Made by a program: the position numbers and the translations under genes
Assembly (NCBI GenBank): GCA_913775715.1
Contig: CAJYMC010000007.1
Location: forward strand, 930,001 to 994,000
Reading direction: 5' to 3'
DNA length: 64,000 nt
DNA from: an uncultured Exiguobacterium sp.
GTDB lineage: Bacteria; Bacillota; Bacilli; Exiguobacteriales; Exiguobacteriaceae
The notes under the pieces: generated by a model
What the model was told of the DNA's origin: nothing
Databases searched by the model: none
The model's input: the letters and a program-made list of their open reading frames with translations, nothing else
Part shown: positions 7,772 through 16,327 of the stretch, one piece after another
Layout of the letters: every line of letters begins with the position of its first letter
How positions within the stretch are numbered: the stretch's first letter is position 1

Positions 7772-8383
7772 CTAATTGATTACACCTTCTGCACTACAAT
7801 AAAACTCCAGAGGAATGTTATGTGTGGAAGAAATACCATGTTGAATGAATTCTCCACCGACCGTCACATCGTATGTTCTTCCGCCATCCATCAAAGTAGC
7901 GGTATATCCAAGCTGTCTCCATGTCCCCTTACTCGATGAAGCGGTTGACGTCATAGACGTAATAGTTTTAAAGACTTGCCTTTCTGCCTCCTCACGAAGT
8001 GCGGTATCAAATGTACCAGTGATCGAAATGGCAAATGATGTCCCCTTCGCATGAATCGTTTTTGATTTAGATGTGGATTCTTTCTTTGAGAAATCGAACG
8101 TCGATGCGAACTCTACTTTGACTCGATCTTCCGCTATCTTTCGAAAACGGTTCGGCGTCACCCAATCATTTGCCTTAAAGGATTTTTGGTCGACGAGTTT
8201 TAAATCTGTATCTGGATGATGCAAATTAATAGTACGAAGAATAACCGCATACTGCTGATAATATTGGTTTTTTTGTTGTGGAGTCAGTGCCTTTTGTTTT
8301 CCCTCTGCAAATGCCTCGTACATAAAGGAGCTGGTTAAGGTAACACTCAGTGCTGTTAAGAACGTCATCGTTTTACGCTTCAT
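7772..8383 (-). CDS. Secreted protein of unknown function
   Basis: About 203 residues from ATG 8383 (MKRKTMTFLTALS); an in-frame GTG at 8392 is the alternative. A signal peptide is clear: basic MKRK, hydrophobic MTFLTALSVTLTSSFM, probable signal peptidase I cleavage after AFA near residue 26. The mature part is soluble with many Ser/Thr and Lys residues and a repeated beta-rich look (KGTSFAISITGTFDTALREE, KGTWRQLGYTATLMDGGRTYDVTVGGEF). One Cys near the C-terminus. Not recognised. It stands alone between terminators and a long AT-rich spacer. Confidence 0.7.
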   Translation of the reverse strand: MKRKTMTFLTALSVTLTSSFMYEAFAEGKQKALTPQQKNQYYQQYAVILRTINLHHPDTDLKLVDQKSFKANDWVTPNRFRKIAEDRVKVEFASTFDFSKKESTSKSKTIHAKGTSFAISITGTFDTALREEAERQVFKTITSMTSTASSSKGTWRQLGYTATLMDGGRTYDVTVGGEFIQHGISSTHNIPLEFYCSAEGVIN

Positions 8384-8753
8384 TTTTTCCACTCACTTTT
8401 TTTAGATTATGTAATATATTCTTAAATTATCATGTTATTTGTTCTTTTCCTATACTTTCACTGTCTGTTTTTCTATTCTTACTCACACTTCAATTTTATA
8501 GTTATTTTCGAATTGAGATTTATGAATTCAGCGTGATGTAATCATCTATGATCCTTATCTATTCACAGATTCTGTGATGAGGAGTTTAAAGTCATTTGCT
8601 CCTTTTATTAATAAAAGGGTGGAAGAATATCACCGTATGAATTGGAGTCGTTTTATATTAATTAACGTATATTCATGTAATGTATTAGAAATCATGACCT
8701 TAAAATGACGAAAGTAGTAAATTGAAAAATAACGATCTCTTTCAAAAGTCAAG
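8384..8753. other. AT-rich intergenic region with an 18-bp palindrome
   Basis: No credible gene on either strand. It presumably carries the promoter of the minus-strand secreted-protein gene. A perfect loopless palindrome CCTTTTATTAATAAAAGG lies at 8601-8618; no partner gene explains it. The region directly precedes the ABC ATPase relic, so part of it may be decayed former coding sequence. Confidence 0.4.
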
Positions 8754-9107
8754 TTGTCTCTTAAAGGAACTATATCGAGACTAAGAAAATATTTTGGACA
8801 CTTTAATAAGCATTATGCAAATAAATCAATTCAGACGCAAGGCACGATGGATGAGTTGCGGGAACACCATGAGAAGAACATCACCGTTCATGTAAAACAT
8901 GCACCGCTCGACAATGATACACGACAACATCTGCAGACCAAGTTGTCGACACTTGCGAAAGGCGTCAACGTCCAATGTGAACACGATATTGCTAATATCA
9001 ATAGCTACCTAGTCTCGCAACAGGTTAACGTGTATCGACTCGAAGTCGAGGAAGTATCCTTGGAAGAAATCTTCTTGAATCTAAGTTCAGAAATCCGCTC
9101 TGCATAA
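8754..9107 (+). pseudogene. Relic of an ABC transporter ATP-binding protein (C-terminal end only)
   Basis: The frame opens at a TTG without a ribosome site. From about residue 29 it reads like the tail of an NatA/CcmA-type ATPase: QGTMDELREHH is the segment after Walker B and the switch histidine, and VYRLEVEEVSLEEIFLNLSS is the typical C-terminus. The intact ATPase at 62270-63160 ends in the same style (VYEVQIERQSLEEIFLAV). Walker A, signature and Walker B are all missing, and the first 28 residues are unlike the family. It is therefore a truncated remnant, with no permease gene beside it. Confidence 0.7.
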
Positions 9108-9209
9108 AGACATCTCTATGACGGACAATGAAGTAAAGAAAAATCAGGCTACCTGACACCGATTAAATACGATGCACTGCTAGCCTGATCAAATTGTTTA
9201 TGATATCAA

Positions 9210-9542
9210 TTAAGGACCCGTACCACAAGAAACAGCATATTTTTCCGCGTTTACTTTCTTGGAATAACAGATAAAAGGTGTTCCTCCCGTTTCACTTTTC
9301 CAGTCGTACCAAAACATATGATATCGCTCCGCCACCGGGTCTTGTTCCGTAATAATTGCAAAGTAATTTTGATAGTAATAGCCTTGTTTGTACAATTCGT
9401 GTCTTAGAGCACCTCTAGGCGTAGCATCCGTAAACAGAATAGGTGATAGTACCGGCATGAGTAATACAATGAGGGCTATAACTCCTAAAAATAGTGCCAA
9501 TACTTTCTTTTTCCTTTTTTTCTTAAAATTCGATTTACTCAT
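9210..9542 (-). CDS. Small membrane-anchored protein, 110 residues, unknown
   Basis: Start at ATG 9542 (MSKSNFKKKRKKK), eight bases after GGAAAGG; a longer frame to 9599 has no ribosome site. A very basic N-terminus is followed by one strong hydrophobic helix (ALFLGVIALIVLLMPVLSPI), then about 75 residues likely outside the cell, with two Cys (FICYSKK, VSCGTGP) that could form a disulfide. Family not recognised. Divergent from the secreted-protein gene at 9618. Confidence 0.65.
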   Translation of the reverse strand: MSKSNFKKKRKKKVLALFLGVIALIVLLMPVLSPILFTDATPRGALRHELYKQGYYYQNYFAIITEQDPVAERYHMFWYDWKSETGGTPFICYSKKVNAEKYAVSCGTGP

Positions 9543-9617
9543 TTTTATACCCTTTCCTTTTTTGGTTTTTTTTGTTATATAATAACATGAATCAAACAAT
9601 AGAGAGAGGTCGCGATC

Positions 9618-10193
9618 GTGAAAAAAACTATTTTTTCATCCCTCACTTTAGGTGTCATCCTATATGCTGGTTTCTTATGGAGTAATGCGATTGCCGATTC
9701 TAATGTTGCACAAGAAAAATCTAAGAGTAGCATCACCGAGGAACAAGCCTTCAATTTTTTCACTACAGTGCTTGAGCAACAAAAAGCAGATTTTTTAAGC
9801 AATACTCCGTTAGCGCATACTAACCTTTCAAAGTTATCTGAAGGGGACGAGGCTGTATTGATTTTTCTCTCCACTACGGAAGTCGATAAAATTCAGCTGA
9901 ATTCATTCAAATACAACATTTCTGATGTCAAAGTCTATTCAGAGAATCAAAAAAATTATGCTGAAGCGTATGTCACACGAACGTTTAACTTCGGAAAAAG
10001 TGGTCTTGAAACGGGTTTAGGTGATCAATTGGTACTTGAAATTCCATCACATGTAGACGATCAAAGCACATCGATTTCTTCGAGTAAATTAACAATTAAA
10101 TCGAATCCAAACGCTAATAACATTTCAGTTGATGAATTTTTAGAAAAGTATAAAGAGGAAGTAGAAAAATCAAACCAACTTGAAGCCAAATAA
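9618..10193 (+). CDS. Secreted protein of unknown function, 191 residues
   Basis: GTG start at 9618 with AGAGAGG eight bases upstream. A signal peptide is clear: MKKTIFSSLTLGVILYAGFLWSN with cleavage likely after AIA near residue 26. The mature part is acidic and rich in Glu, Asn and Ser, with no membrane segment and no cysteine in the exported part. The C-terminus is a charged helix (DEFLEKYKEEVEKSNQLEAK). Family not recognised. It ends before the strong terminator at 10246. Confidence 0.7.
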   Translation: MKKTIFSSLTLGVILYAGFLWSNAIADSNVAQEKSKSSITEEQAFNFFTTVLEQQKADFLSNTPLAHTNLSKLSEGDEAVLIFLSTTEVDKIQLNSFKYNISDVKVYSENQKNYAEAYVTRTFNFGKSGLETGLGDQLVLEIPSHVDDQSTSISSSKLTIKSNPNANNISVDEFLEKYKEEVEKSNQLEAK

Positions 10194-10245
10194 ATATAGA
10201 AAGATGTTGCCATGATTCGTCAGGTGCGTACTTCTTTCCTTTCAT

Positions 10246-10286
10246 AAAAATGGAGTCCTTCGCGTAATCGCTAGGACTCCATTTTT
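10246..10286. terminator. Bidirectional rho-independent terminator
   Basis: Perfect 14-bp arms AAAAATGGAGTCCT/AGGACTCCATTTTT around a 13-base loop. It separates the convergent secreted-protein gene and the siderophore permease operon. Confidence 0.85.
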
Positions 10287-10299
10287 GGTAGATCGAACA

Positions 10300-11268
10300 T
10301 CATGCCGTCCGTTCTCTCCGTAAAAGATACAGGAAATACGGCACACCGATGATCGCCGTGATCAATCCGGCTGGCACTTCAAGCGGCGGATGAATCCCGC
10401 GACCGAGCGCATCAGCGACGACGAGTAACCCTCCACCGAGTAACAGCGCCATCGGTAAGACGGCGAGATGTTTATGTCCGACGAGACGACGTGCCATATG
10501 TGGGGCAATCAGACCGATGAAGCCGATCGCACCGACTGTTGCGACGGCAACACCGGCTAGGACGACAGCGAGCGCCAAGAAGACGTGCCGCGTCCGCTGA
10601 ATTGGTAAGCCGAGACCGATGCTGACTTCCTCACTAAGTGATAAGACATCGAGTTGACGGTGTCGATAGAAGAGGATCGCACCGATCACGACGAGCACAG
10701 GCGCTAAGATCAACACTTCCTGCCACCCTTTCCCGAACAGACTCCCAGCAAGCCAGACGAGTGAATCGTTCGTCTGGAGTGGAAATTTGATCAACAGGTA
10801 TTCTGTTCCCGAGGCACAGATTGCGCTAACGGCGATACCAAGTAACGCAAACGAACTGCGGGAGACGTTTCCTCCCCGCTCTAGCATCATCAGCGCCAGC
10901 ATGACGAGTGCTGCTCCTATAAAGGCGGCGATCGGTGTCAACAAGAGCGGACCATCCGGCACGAGGGCGATCGTCAAAACGGCGAACAGAGACGCTCCAT
11001 TCGTCACTCCGATCACGTCCGGTGAGATCAATGGATTACGGATGACACTTTGTAAGATGACTCCAGCAAGAGCGAAACTCGCACCTGCTAAAAAGGCGAG
11101 GACCGTTCGCGGCAGACGGTAATTTTGGACGATGAAGGCATCCTTTCCACCAAAGAACGACTGCCAGAGTTCCGTTAACGATAACTGAATCGAACCGACC
11201 GACAATAAGGCGAAGCTCGTGACAAGAACTAAAACTGCGACAAGTAGAATCCGACGCATCTCTCTCAT
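10300..11268 (-). CDS. yfhA: Iron-siderophore ABC transporter permease (FecCD family, YfhA-like)
   Basis: 322 residues with about nine to ten membrane helices. FecCD hallmarks: RLPRTVLAFLAGASFALAGVILQSVIRNPLISPDVIGV, GAIGFIGLIAPHMARRLVGH and the C-terminal EVPAGLITAIIGVPYFLYLL. It forms a heterodimeric channel with the permease encoded just upstream (ATGA overlap at 11265-11268, so translational coupling) and takes substrate from the binding protein at 12308. An ATPase gene is not in this operon; in Bacillus the equivalent system borrows the shared ATPase YusV. Confidence 0.93.
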   Translation of the reverse strand: MREMRRILLVAVLVLVTSFALLSVGSIQLSLTELWQSFFGGKDAFIVQNYRLPRTVLAFLAGASFALAGVILQSVIRNPLISPDVIGVTNGASLFAVLTIALVPDGPLLLTPIAAFIGAALVMLALMMLERGGNVSRSSFALLGIAVSAICASGTEYLLIKFPLQTNDSLVWLAGSLFGKGWQEVLILAPVLVVIGAILFYRHRQLDVLSLSEEVSIGLGLPIQRTRHVFLALAVVLAGVAVATVGAIGFIGLIAPHMARRLVGHKHLAVLPMALLLGGGLLVVADALGRGIHPPLEVPAGLITAIIGVPYFLYLLRRERTA

Positions 11269-12248
11269 CTTAATCCCCCTTTCATCTGTCGACGTGCCAA
11301 GATAAGGAAGAAAGGTGCCCCGAGCAATGACGTCACGATGCCGACTGGTGATTCATACGGATAGGCAATGAAGCGCGCCAGGACATCGGCGTACGTCAAC
11401 AACAGACCACCGATGACGGCAGAGACGGGTAAGACGATTCGGTAGTCCTCGCCAACGAGTCGACGCGTGATATGCGGCACCATCAGACCGATGAAGCCGA
11501 TCGCTCCGGCGACGGCGACCGTTACGCCTGCGAGTAACACGACACTGATGCCGGCAAGCAGACGGATCCGCGTCACTTTTTGTCCGAGTCCGACCGCGAC
11601 GTCTTGCCCGAGTTGGAAAACGGCGAGCGACTTCGCGAGACTTGCCGCAAGAATCAAACCGACAAGCGACCACGGTAAGACGATCCGGAGTTCGAGCCAG
11701 CTTGCATCACTGAGCGAACCAGACAACCAGTACAAGACGTTCGTAATCCGGTCGTTGAACAAAATCAAGCCTTTCGTTAGCGACGTCAACAAGAGATGGA
11801 TTGCCATCCCGACGAGAGCAAGTTTTAACGCCGTCATTCCGCGAATCGAAGCGAATGAAAAGACGAGCAAACCACCAAGCATGGCACCGGCAAAAGCGAA
11901 GTAAAGCAAGTTCGCCGTTCCAAGTGACGGAAAGATGAGCAGGCTTAAGACGACGAGAAACGACGCACCGGCATTGACCCCAAAGACTTGTGGTGAAGCG
12001 AGCGGGTTCCGTGTCACGGCTTGCATGATCGCTCCAGCGACGGCAAGGTTTGCTCCGAGCAACAATCCGAGTAAGAGCCGCGGTAAGCGCAGATTCGTCA
12101 AGACGAGTCCCGCTTTAGAGGTCGTGCCGCTGATCCACTCCTGCACTAAGTGGACCGGATTCATCTGTGTGATACCAAAGAACAAGCTACTATAAACGGC
12201 CAAGCCACTGAGTAAGATAAGTACGAAAATCAGACGTTTCCGCTGCAC
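11265..12248 (-). CDS. yfiZ: Iron-siderophore ABC transporter permease (FecCD family, YfiZ-like)
   Basis: 327 residues, GTG start at 12248 (GTG CAG CGG) behind AAAGGGG. Polytopic with FecCD motifs: NLRLPRLLLGLLLGANLAVA, QAVTRNPLASPQVFGVNAGA, GAIGFIGLMVPHITRRLVG, and YESPVGIVTSLLGAPFFLIL. Partner of the permease downstream, with which it overlaps by four bases. Between this gene and the binding-protein gene lies a hairpin (12271-12302) that may lower permease expression relative to the binding protein. Confidence 0.93.
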   Translation of the reverse strand: MQRKRLIFVLILLSGLAVYSSLFFGITQMNPVHLVQEWISGTTSKAGLVLTNLRLPRLLLGLLLGANLAVAGAIMQAVTRNPLASPQVFGVNAGASFLVVLSLLIFPSLGTANLLYFAFAGAMLGGLLVFSFASIRGMTALKLALVGMAIHLLLTSLTKGLILFNDRITNVLYWLSGSLSDASWLELRIVLPWSLVGLILAASLAKSLAVFQLGQDVAVGLGQKVTRIRLLAGISVVLLAGVTVAVAGAIGFIGLMVPHITRRLVGEDYRIVLPVSAVIGGLLLTYADVLARFIAYPYESPVGIVTSLLGAPFFLILARRQMKGGLR

Positions 12249-12270
12249 CGGATGTTTCCCCTTTCATCAA

Positions 12271-12302
12271 GACGAAAAGCCAGATTGCTCCGGCTTTTTG
12301 TC
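12271..12302 (-). terminator. Intercistronic hairpin, possible partial terminator
   Basis: Arms GACGAAAAGCC and GGCTTTTTGTC with one mismatch and a ten-base loop, T-run on the minus-strand side. Its place between binding protein and permeases suits the common high-binding-protein, low-permease arrangement. Confidence 0.55.
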
Positions 12303-12307
12303 GTTCG

Positions 12308-13228
12308 TTATTTCTGTTTGAGCAATTGAATTGCTTCGTCAACGATTTGTTCAGCAGCGTCCAGACCACGGTAACGTGTCCAGAGGTCACGATTGACTTC
12401 GTAGACTTCTCCGTTTTTGACCGCTGTGATCTGATTCCAAAGCGGATTATCCTTCCACTCTTTCAGTAACTTCGGATCGGCTTCCGCCATGAAGATGACG
12501 TCCGGATCCCACTTGACCATCTGCTCTAATGTGATCGTCACAGTCGGTTCCGCTGTTTTCGTAACGGCATTCTCGATACCGATCTTCTCGAGCAACTCAC
12601 CGTCAAACGACGTCTCACCATGTGCTGTCAGTGAATCGGCGCGGAAGACACCGACCATGACTTTCCGGTCATCTTTTGGATCAACCTTTTTCTTCGCTGC
12701 ATTCAAGCGTTCTTCATGCAGGGCGAGACGGTCATCCATCTGTTTTGTTTTTCCGACCGCTTCTGCAATCTTCTTAAACGAATCGATATTCTCTTCATAC
12801 GTCGCATTGCGACTCTTCAAAATGATCGTCGGTGCGATTTCTTGTAATTGCTTATAAATTCCTTTATGACGGTTGAAGTCGCCGATGATCAAATCCGGTT
12901 GCAAGGAACTGATCACTTCAAGGTTTGGTTGTTGGCGTGTACCGACTTCCGTGAACGAGATGTCTTTTCCGAGTAATCCAGAGACATCCGTCTTGTTTTC
13001 TTGTGCGATTCCGACTGGTGTGATGCCGAGTTCATCTAACGCATCAACGAACGAGAATTCGAGCGCGACGACCTTCTTCGGCTTTTCCGGTACTTTCGTT
13101 TTTCCTGCTTCATGCGTGATCGTCCGCGTCTTTTCGTTCGATTGCTCTGCTTGACCTGAACAAGCTGCAAGCATCAAACTGCTCAACACGAGGAGCGTCA
13201 ACGCTATCATCCAAGTTTTCCGTCTCAT
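12308..13228 (-). CDS. yfiY: Siderophore-binding lipoprotein of the iron ABC transporter (YfiY-like)
   Basis: 306 residues from ATG 13228 with AAGGAGG nine bases upstream; the frame reads further up but without support. Lipoprotein signal LTLLVLSSLMLAAC with the lipid-modified Cys at 23. The mature part is a class III periplasmic-type binding protein: PKKVVALEFSFVDALDELGI, then NLEVISSLQPDLIIGDFNRHKG and the C-terminal YEVNRDLWTRYRGLDAAEQIVDE. Resembles hydroxamate/citrate siderophore binders such as YfiY (schizokinen/arthrobactin). A Fur box stands just upstream, so it should be induced by iron starvation. Confidence 0.92.
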   Translation of the reverse strand: MRRKTWMIALTLLVLSSLMLAACSGQAEQSNEKTRTITHEAGKTKVPEKPKKVVALEFSFVDALDELGITPVGIAQENKTDVSGLLGKDISFTEVGTRQQPNLEVISSLQPDLIIGDFNRHKGIYKQLQEIAPTIILKSRNATYEENIDSFKKIAEAVGKTKQMDDRLALHEERLNAAKKKVDPKDDRKVMVGVFRADSLTAHGETSFDGELLEKIGIENAVTKTAEPTVTITLEQMVKWDPDVIFMAEADPKLLKEWKDNPLWNQITAVKNGEVYEVNRDLWTRYRGLDAAEQIVDEAIQLLKQK

Positions 13229-13260
13229 AATGAGACCTCCTTTAATTCGTGATTCGACAT

Positions 13261-13275
13261 TGAGAATCATTCTTA
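13261..13275. promoter_or_regulatory. Fur box
   Basis: TGAGAATCATTCTTA is a 7-1-7 inverted repeat (TGAGAAT-c-ATTCTTA) close to the Bacillus Fur consensus TGATAATNATTATCA, with two symmetric changes. It lies 33 bp before the siderophore-binding protein start. Confidence 0.8.
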
Positions 13276-13411
13276 ATTAATCCTGTCTCAGCATATCAAA
13301 GATTTCCATTGAACAAAAGGGAAATCCTTATTTTCAGATAATATAGACTGAAATCCACATTTTCTGAAGGAATATGGGATAATCAGGTAGTGAACAAAGG
13401 AGGGATCAGAG

Positions 13412-14158
13412 ATGGATTGGATGAAAGACTTAGAACAGCGAATTGAGTTTTCGCTCGATGCAATCACGTTTGATCAGTTACCTGACTTACTCGAAGCCTT
13501 CGCCTACCAGTTACCGTTCGAGAATACGACTGTCCTTGAGAAACGCATCCGTCCGTTTAGCGACGAGCGCTTCATCGAAACGTTTCTGACAGAACGACGC
13601 GGTGGTGTCTGTTATGACTTAAACGGACTGCTGCACCGGGTCCTGCAGGAGCGGAATTGTCCCGTTCGACTCGTGCAAGCGACTGTTTACGATACGAAGT
13701 CGGATGCCTGGTCAGCGACCGGACCGACTCATGTCGCGATCATTTGGAATGAAACGCACTTGCTTGATACCGGCTTCGGCGTTAATTTACCGCTCGTTCC
13801 GGTTCCGTTGAATGGCGAGACAGTTCATTCCGCGAGCGGCAGTTACCAAATAATTAATGACGATACGCTCGAGATGAAGCGAACGGGACAAGCGGAGTTT
13901 GTGACCGGATACCGGTTCGACCGAGAGACATCCATTACAGCAGATGACTTATCGAAGATGGAACAGATCATCCAGCAAAGCGACGCTTCGCCGTTCAACA
14001 AAGGTCGCCTCGTCGCGATGCGGACGCCGCGCGGACAAAAGACGTTGACTGAGCGGACGTTACGGATTGAGGAAACGACGACAACCGAGTTACCGGTCGC
14101 AGGTCCCGCCCAATTCGAAATGCTGTACAATACACACTTTTTAGGACGGGAGTCGTAA
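13412..14158 (+). CDS. nat: Arylamine N-acetyltransferase
   Basis: 248 residues, ATG after AAAGGAGGGATCAGAG. Transfers acetyl from acetyl-CoA to arylamines or hydrazines through a cysteine intermediate. The thiol-protease-like triad is readable: C67 in RRGGVCYDLN, H107 in GPTHVAI, D119 in HLLDTGFG, with family-typical spacing. Also the early FENTT motif that lines the active site. Shorter than many NATs (about 270), losing mainly the C-terminal tail. The Nudix gene starts 3 bases after its stop, so the two are surely one transcript, a detoxification/housekeeping pair. Confidence 0.92.
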   Translation: MDWMKDLEQRIEFSLDAITFDQLPDLLEAFAYQLPFENTTVLEKRIRPFSDERFIETFLTERRGGVCYDLNGLLHRVLQERNCPVRLVQATVYDTKSDAWSATGPTHVAIIWNETHLLDTGFGVNLPLVPVPLNGETVHSASGSYQIINDDTLEMKRTGQAEFVTGYRFDRETSITADDLSKMEQIIQQSDASPFNKGRLVAMRTPRGQKTLTERTLRIEETTTTELPVAGPAQFEMLYNTHFLGRES

Positions 14159-14161
14159 GTC

Positions 14162-14632
14162 ATGGATCGTTACACACTTTGTTTAATCCGCCATGCGGAC
14201 CACTTTTTACTCGTCAATCGGCAAAAACGTCCGGCGATGGGCATGTGGAACGGTGTCGGTGGTAAGATTGAACCGGGCGAAACACCGGAAGCCGCCGTCA
14301 TCCGCGAGACATTTGAAGAGACGGGCATTACGCTCACTTCAGTGACACCAAAAGGCATCGTCCGCTTACATGGGGAAGAGACATCTGGCATGTACCTCTA
14401 CCTGGCTGATTTAGAAGATCGTCCATTTCCAACACCGGTCATGACAGTTGAAGGAATCCTCGATTGGAAAGCACTCGACTGGATTTTAAGCGACGATAAC
14501 ATGGGTGTCATCAGCAACCTCCGGCACTACCTACCGATTGCCTTGTCGACCGAACACCCATTACTGCATGACTTCCATTACGATGCCCATACAATCACGG
14601 CATACGAGACACATGAATTAATTGAGACATAA
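14162..14632 (+). CDS. Nudix hydrolase, MutT/8-oxo-dGTP diphosphatase type
   Basis: 156 residues. The Nudix box GGKIEPGETPEAAVIRETFE-ETG (about 37-59) fits GX5EX7REUXEEXGU completely, with the metal-binding REXXEE glutamates. The N-terminal TLCLIRHADHFLLVNRQKRPAMGMWNGVGG resembles 8-oxo-dGTP diphosphatases of Bacillota, which clean the nucleotide pool, but substrate cannot be fixed from sequence. Directly follows the N-acetyltransferase gene and ends at a strong terminator. Confidence 0.88.
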   Translation: MDRYTLCLIRHADHFLLVNRQKRPAMGMWNGVGGKIEPGETPEAAVIRETFEETGITLTSVTPKGIVRLHGEETSGMYLYLADLEDRPFPTPVMTVEGILDWKALDWILSDDNMGVISNLRHYLPIALSTEHPLLHDFHYDAHTITAYETHELIET

Positions 14633-14636
14633 CACA

Positions 14637-14672
14637 ACATCCCCGCTCGTCCTTTCGGACAGGCGGGGATGT
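14637..14672. terminator. Bidirectional rho-independent terminator
   Basis: Arms ACATCCCCGC/GCGGGGATGT with an inner GTCC-tttc-GGAC stem, between the convergent Nudix and DUF554 genes. Confidence 0.8.
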
Positions 14673-14676
14673 CTCG

Positions 14677-15378
14677 TTAGAATAGATGTAATCCCGTCAC
14701 GATGACAGCAACGATAACGATGCCCGGTAACAAGTTCGCGACGCGGATCTTCGTGATTCCGGCTAGATTGAGACCAATCGCTGCAATCATCACCCCACCG
14801 GTCGCCGTCATCTCCAAGATGAATTCTTGCAGCGCGGCGTCGGGAATGAACTTCGTGATCGCAACGGCACTTAGTGCAATCGCCCCTTGATAGAGGAAGA
14901 CGGGAATCGCCGAGAACATGACGCCGATCCCGAGCGTTGAACTGAGGACGAGCGCCGTGAAGCCGTCAATCAACCCCTTCGTATAGAGGACGTCGTGATC
15001 CTGACGCAGTCCACCGTCGAGCGCACCGAGGACCCCCATCGCCCCGATGACGAAAATCAACGTCGCGGTGACGAAGCCTTCGGCGATATTCGATGGACGA
15101 CCACGACTGATCTTGCGTTCGAGCCACGCTCCCATCCGGTCGAGCTTCTCATCGAGGCGGAACCACTCTCCGATTGCTCCCCCGAGGACAAGACTACCGA
15201 TGACGATTAAAAAGTTCATGCTTTTCATCCCCATTTGGATCCCGAGCACAACGACGGCTAGACCAATCGCTTGCAGGACCGTCTCCTTCATCCGTTCCGT
15301 AATCCGGTGGAACATCAATCCAAGCAACGTCCCGATGATGATCAGGACGGTATTGACGAGTGTACCTGTTAAAACCAT
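14677..15378 (-). CDS. DUF554 family membrane protein (YdfK-like)
   Basis: 233 residues with six or seven hydrophobic helices. Characteristic DUF554 features: N-terminal GTLVNTVLIIIGTLLGLMFH, the loop GGAIGEWFRLDEKLDRMGAWLE, GFVTATLIFVIGAMGVLGALDGGLRQDHDVLYTKGLIDGF, and the C-terminal MTATGGVMIAAIGLNLAGITKIRVANLLPG. Function of the family is not established; transport has been suggested. ATG at 15378. Seventeen bases downstream of the drug/metabolite exporter gene, same strand. Confidence 0.9.
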   Translation of the reverse strand: MVLTGTLVNTVLIIIGTLLGLMFHRITERMKETVLQAIGLAVVVLGIQMGMKSMNFLIVIGSLVLGGAIGEWFRLDEKLDRMGAWLERKISRGRPSNIAEGFVTATLIFVIGAMGVLGALDGGLRQDHDVLYTKGLIDGFTALVLSSTLGIGVMFSAIPVFLYQGAIALSAVAITKFIPDAALQEFILEMTATGGVMIAAIGLNLAGITKIRVANLLPGIVIVAVIVTGLHLF

Positions 15379-15394
15379 CTGACAGCCTACTTTC

Positions 15395-16327
15395 TCAATT
15401 GATTTTTCGTTTCGCAGGACGGACGAGCGTCCGCTCCGCCTGATTCAAGCTATGCAACGTCATCCCGAGCATGACGAGGATGATCCCGAATGTCGCGAGT
15501 CCCGTCGGCAGTGCCGCATGGAGAAACAAAATCTCCCCGAGAACGGTAAAAACGATCTCAAACGACTGGGTCGCCTCGATCGCGGCTAACCGGACCGGTT
15601 CCGTCCGGACGAGTGACGTCGCGTAGAAAAAGAGCGACGTCGCGATGACGCCTGAGAATAATGCGACGAAACCAGACTGGGTTACTTGACTGACACTCGG
15701 TAAGCCGACTTGTATGTAAGCAATTACGGAGAGCACGATCCAAAACGGTAGACTCGCGATCGTCATCCCAAGGATCCGTTCAAAGACGTCAAGCTCGTTT
15801 CCATACCGTTCCATCATCTTGCGATTCCCGAGCGGATAGGCAATCGCAGCGACTAGCACCGGCAAGGCACCGAACAGTAAGGATTGCAGCGATAGACTTC
15901 CAGCAACGGATAACTGCATGACGACGACCCCAAGGACGATCAAGACGGAATACTTGAGAGCCGACCATGGAATCCGTTGCTTAAACAAGGGGGCAAGCAG
16001 CGGTCCGGCTAAAATCGTCAATTGCCACGTTCCGGCAATCAGCCAGCCCGGGGCATGATCGGCAGCGAGACAGATACTACCGTAAAACAGCCCAAAACCA
16101 ATCGTTCCGTACAGTAACCAAAAGCCGATATCTGTTCGCAGGGCTTGTATGACGCGCCCAATGCCTCGGCGCATCAAAACGATGACGATAAAGAACGGTA
16201 ACATCAAGAAGAAGCGAAGCGACGCACTGTAGATCCAGTGCCCCCCTGCTCCTTGCATCGATTGATTCAAGATAAAGGTGACAGCAAAGAACATCGCCGC
16301 TAGGATGCCATACATGATCGGTCGCAT
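15395..16327 (-). CDS. Drug/metabolite transporter, EmrE-type multidrug efflux family
   Basis: 310 residues with ten predicted helices in the two-times-five layout of DMT transporters. The N-terminus MRPIMYGILAAMFFAVTFILNQ and ASLRFFLMLPFF match the multidrug resistance efflux transporter group (EmrE-like, PF13536 style). Likely exports a small organic compound. Its ATG shares one base with the stop of the upstream FCD-type GntR regulator gene (TGATG), so the regulator and transporter are translationally coupled, and the regulator probably controls it. Confidence 0.85.
   Translation of the reverse strand: MRPIMYGILAAMFFAVTFILNQSMQGAGGHWIYSASLRFFLMLPFFIVIVLMRRGIGRVIQALRTDIGFWLLYGTIGFGLFYGSICLAADHAPGWLIAGTWQLTILAGPLLAPLFKQRIPWSALKYSVLIVLGVVVMQLSVAGSLSLQSLLFGALPVLVAAIAYPLGNRKMMERYGNELDVFERILGMTIASLPFWIVLSVIAYIQVGLPSVSQVTQSGFVALFSGVIATSLFFYATSLVRTEPVRLAAIEATQSFEIVFTVLGEILFLHAALPTGLATFGIILVMLGMTLHSLNQAERTLVRPAKRKIN

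Noticed and set aside
8601..8618. 18-bp perfect palindrome as an operator or origin
   Set aside because: AT-rich and isolated, no repeat nearby and no gene close enough; kept only as a note on the spacer.
9143..9189. Inverted repeat ATCAGGCTA ... TAGCCTGAT as terminator
   Set aside because: 29-base loop and no T-run; not a convincing rho-independent terminator.
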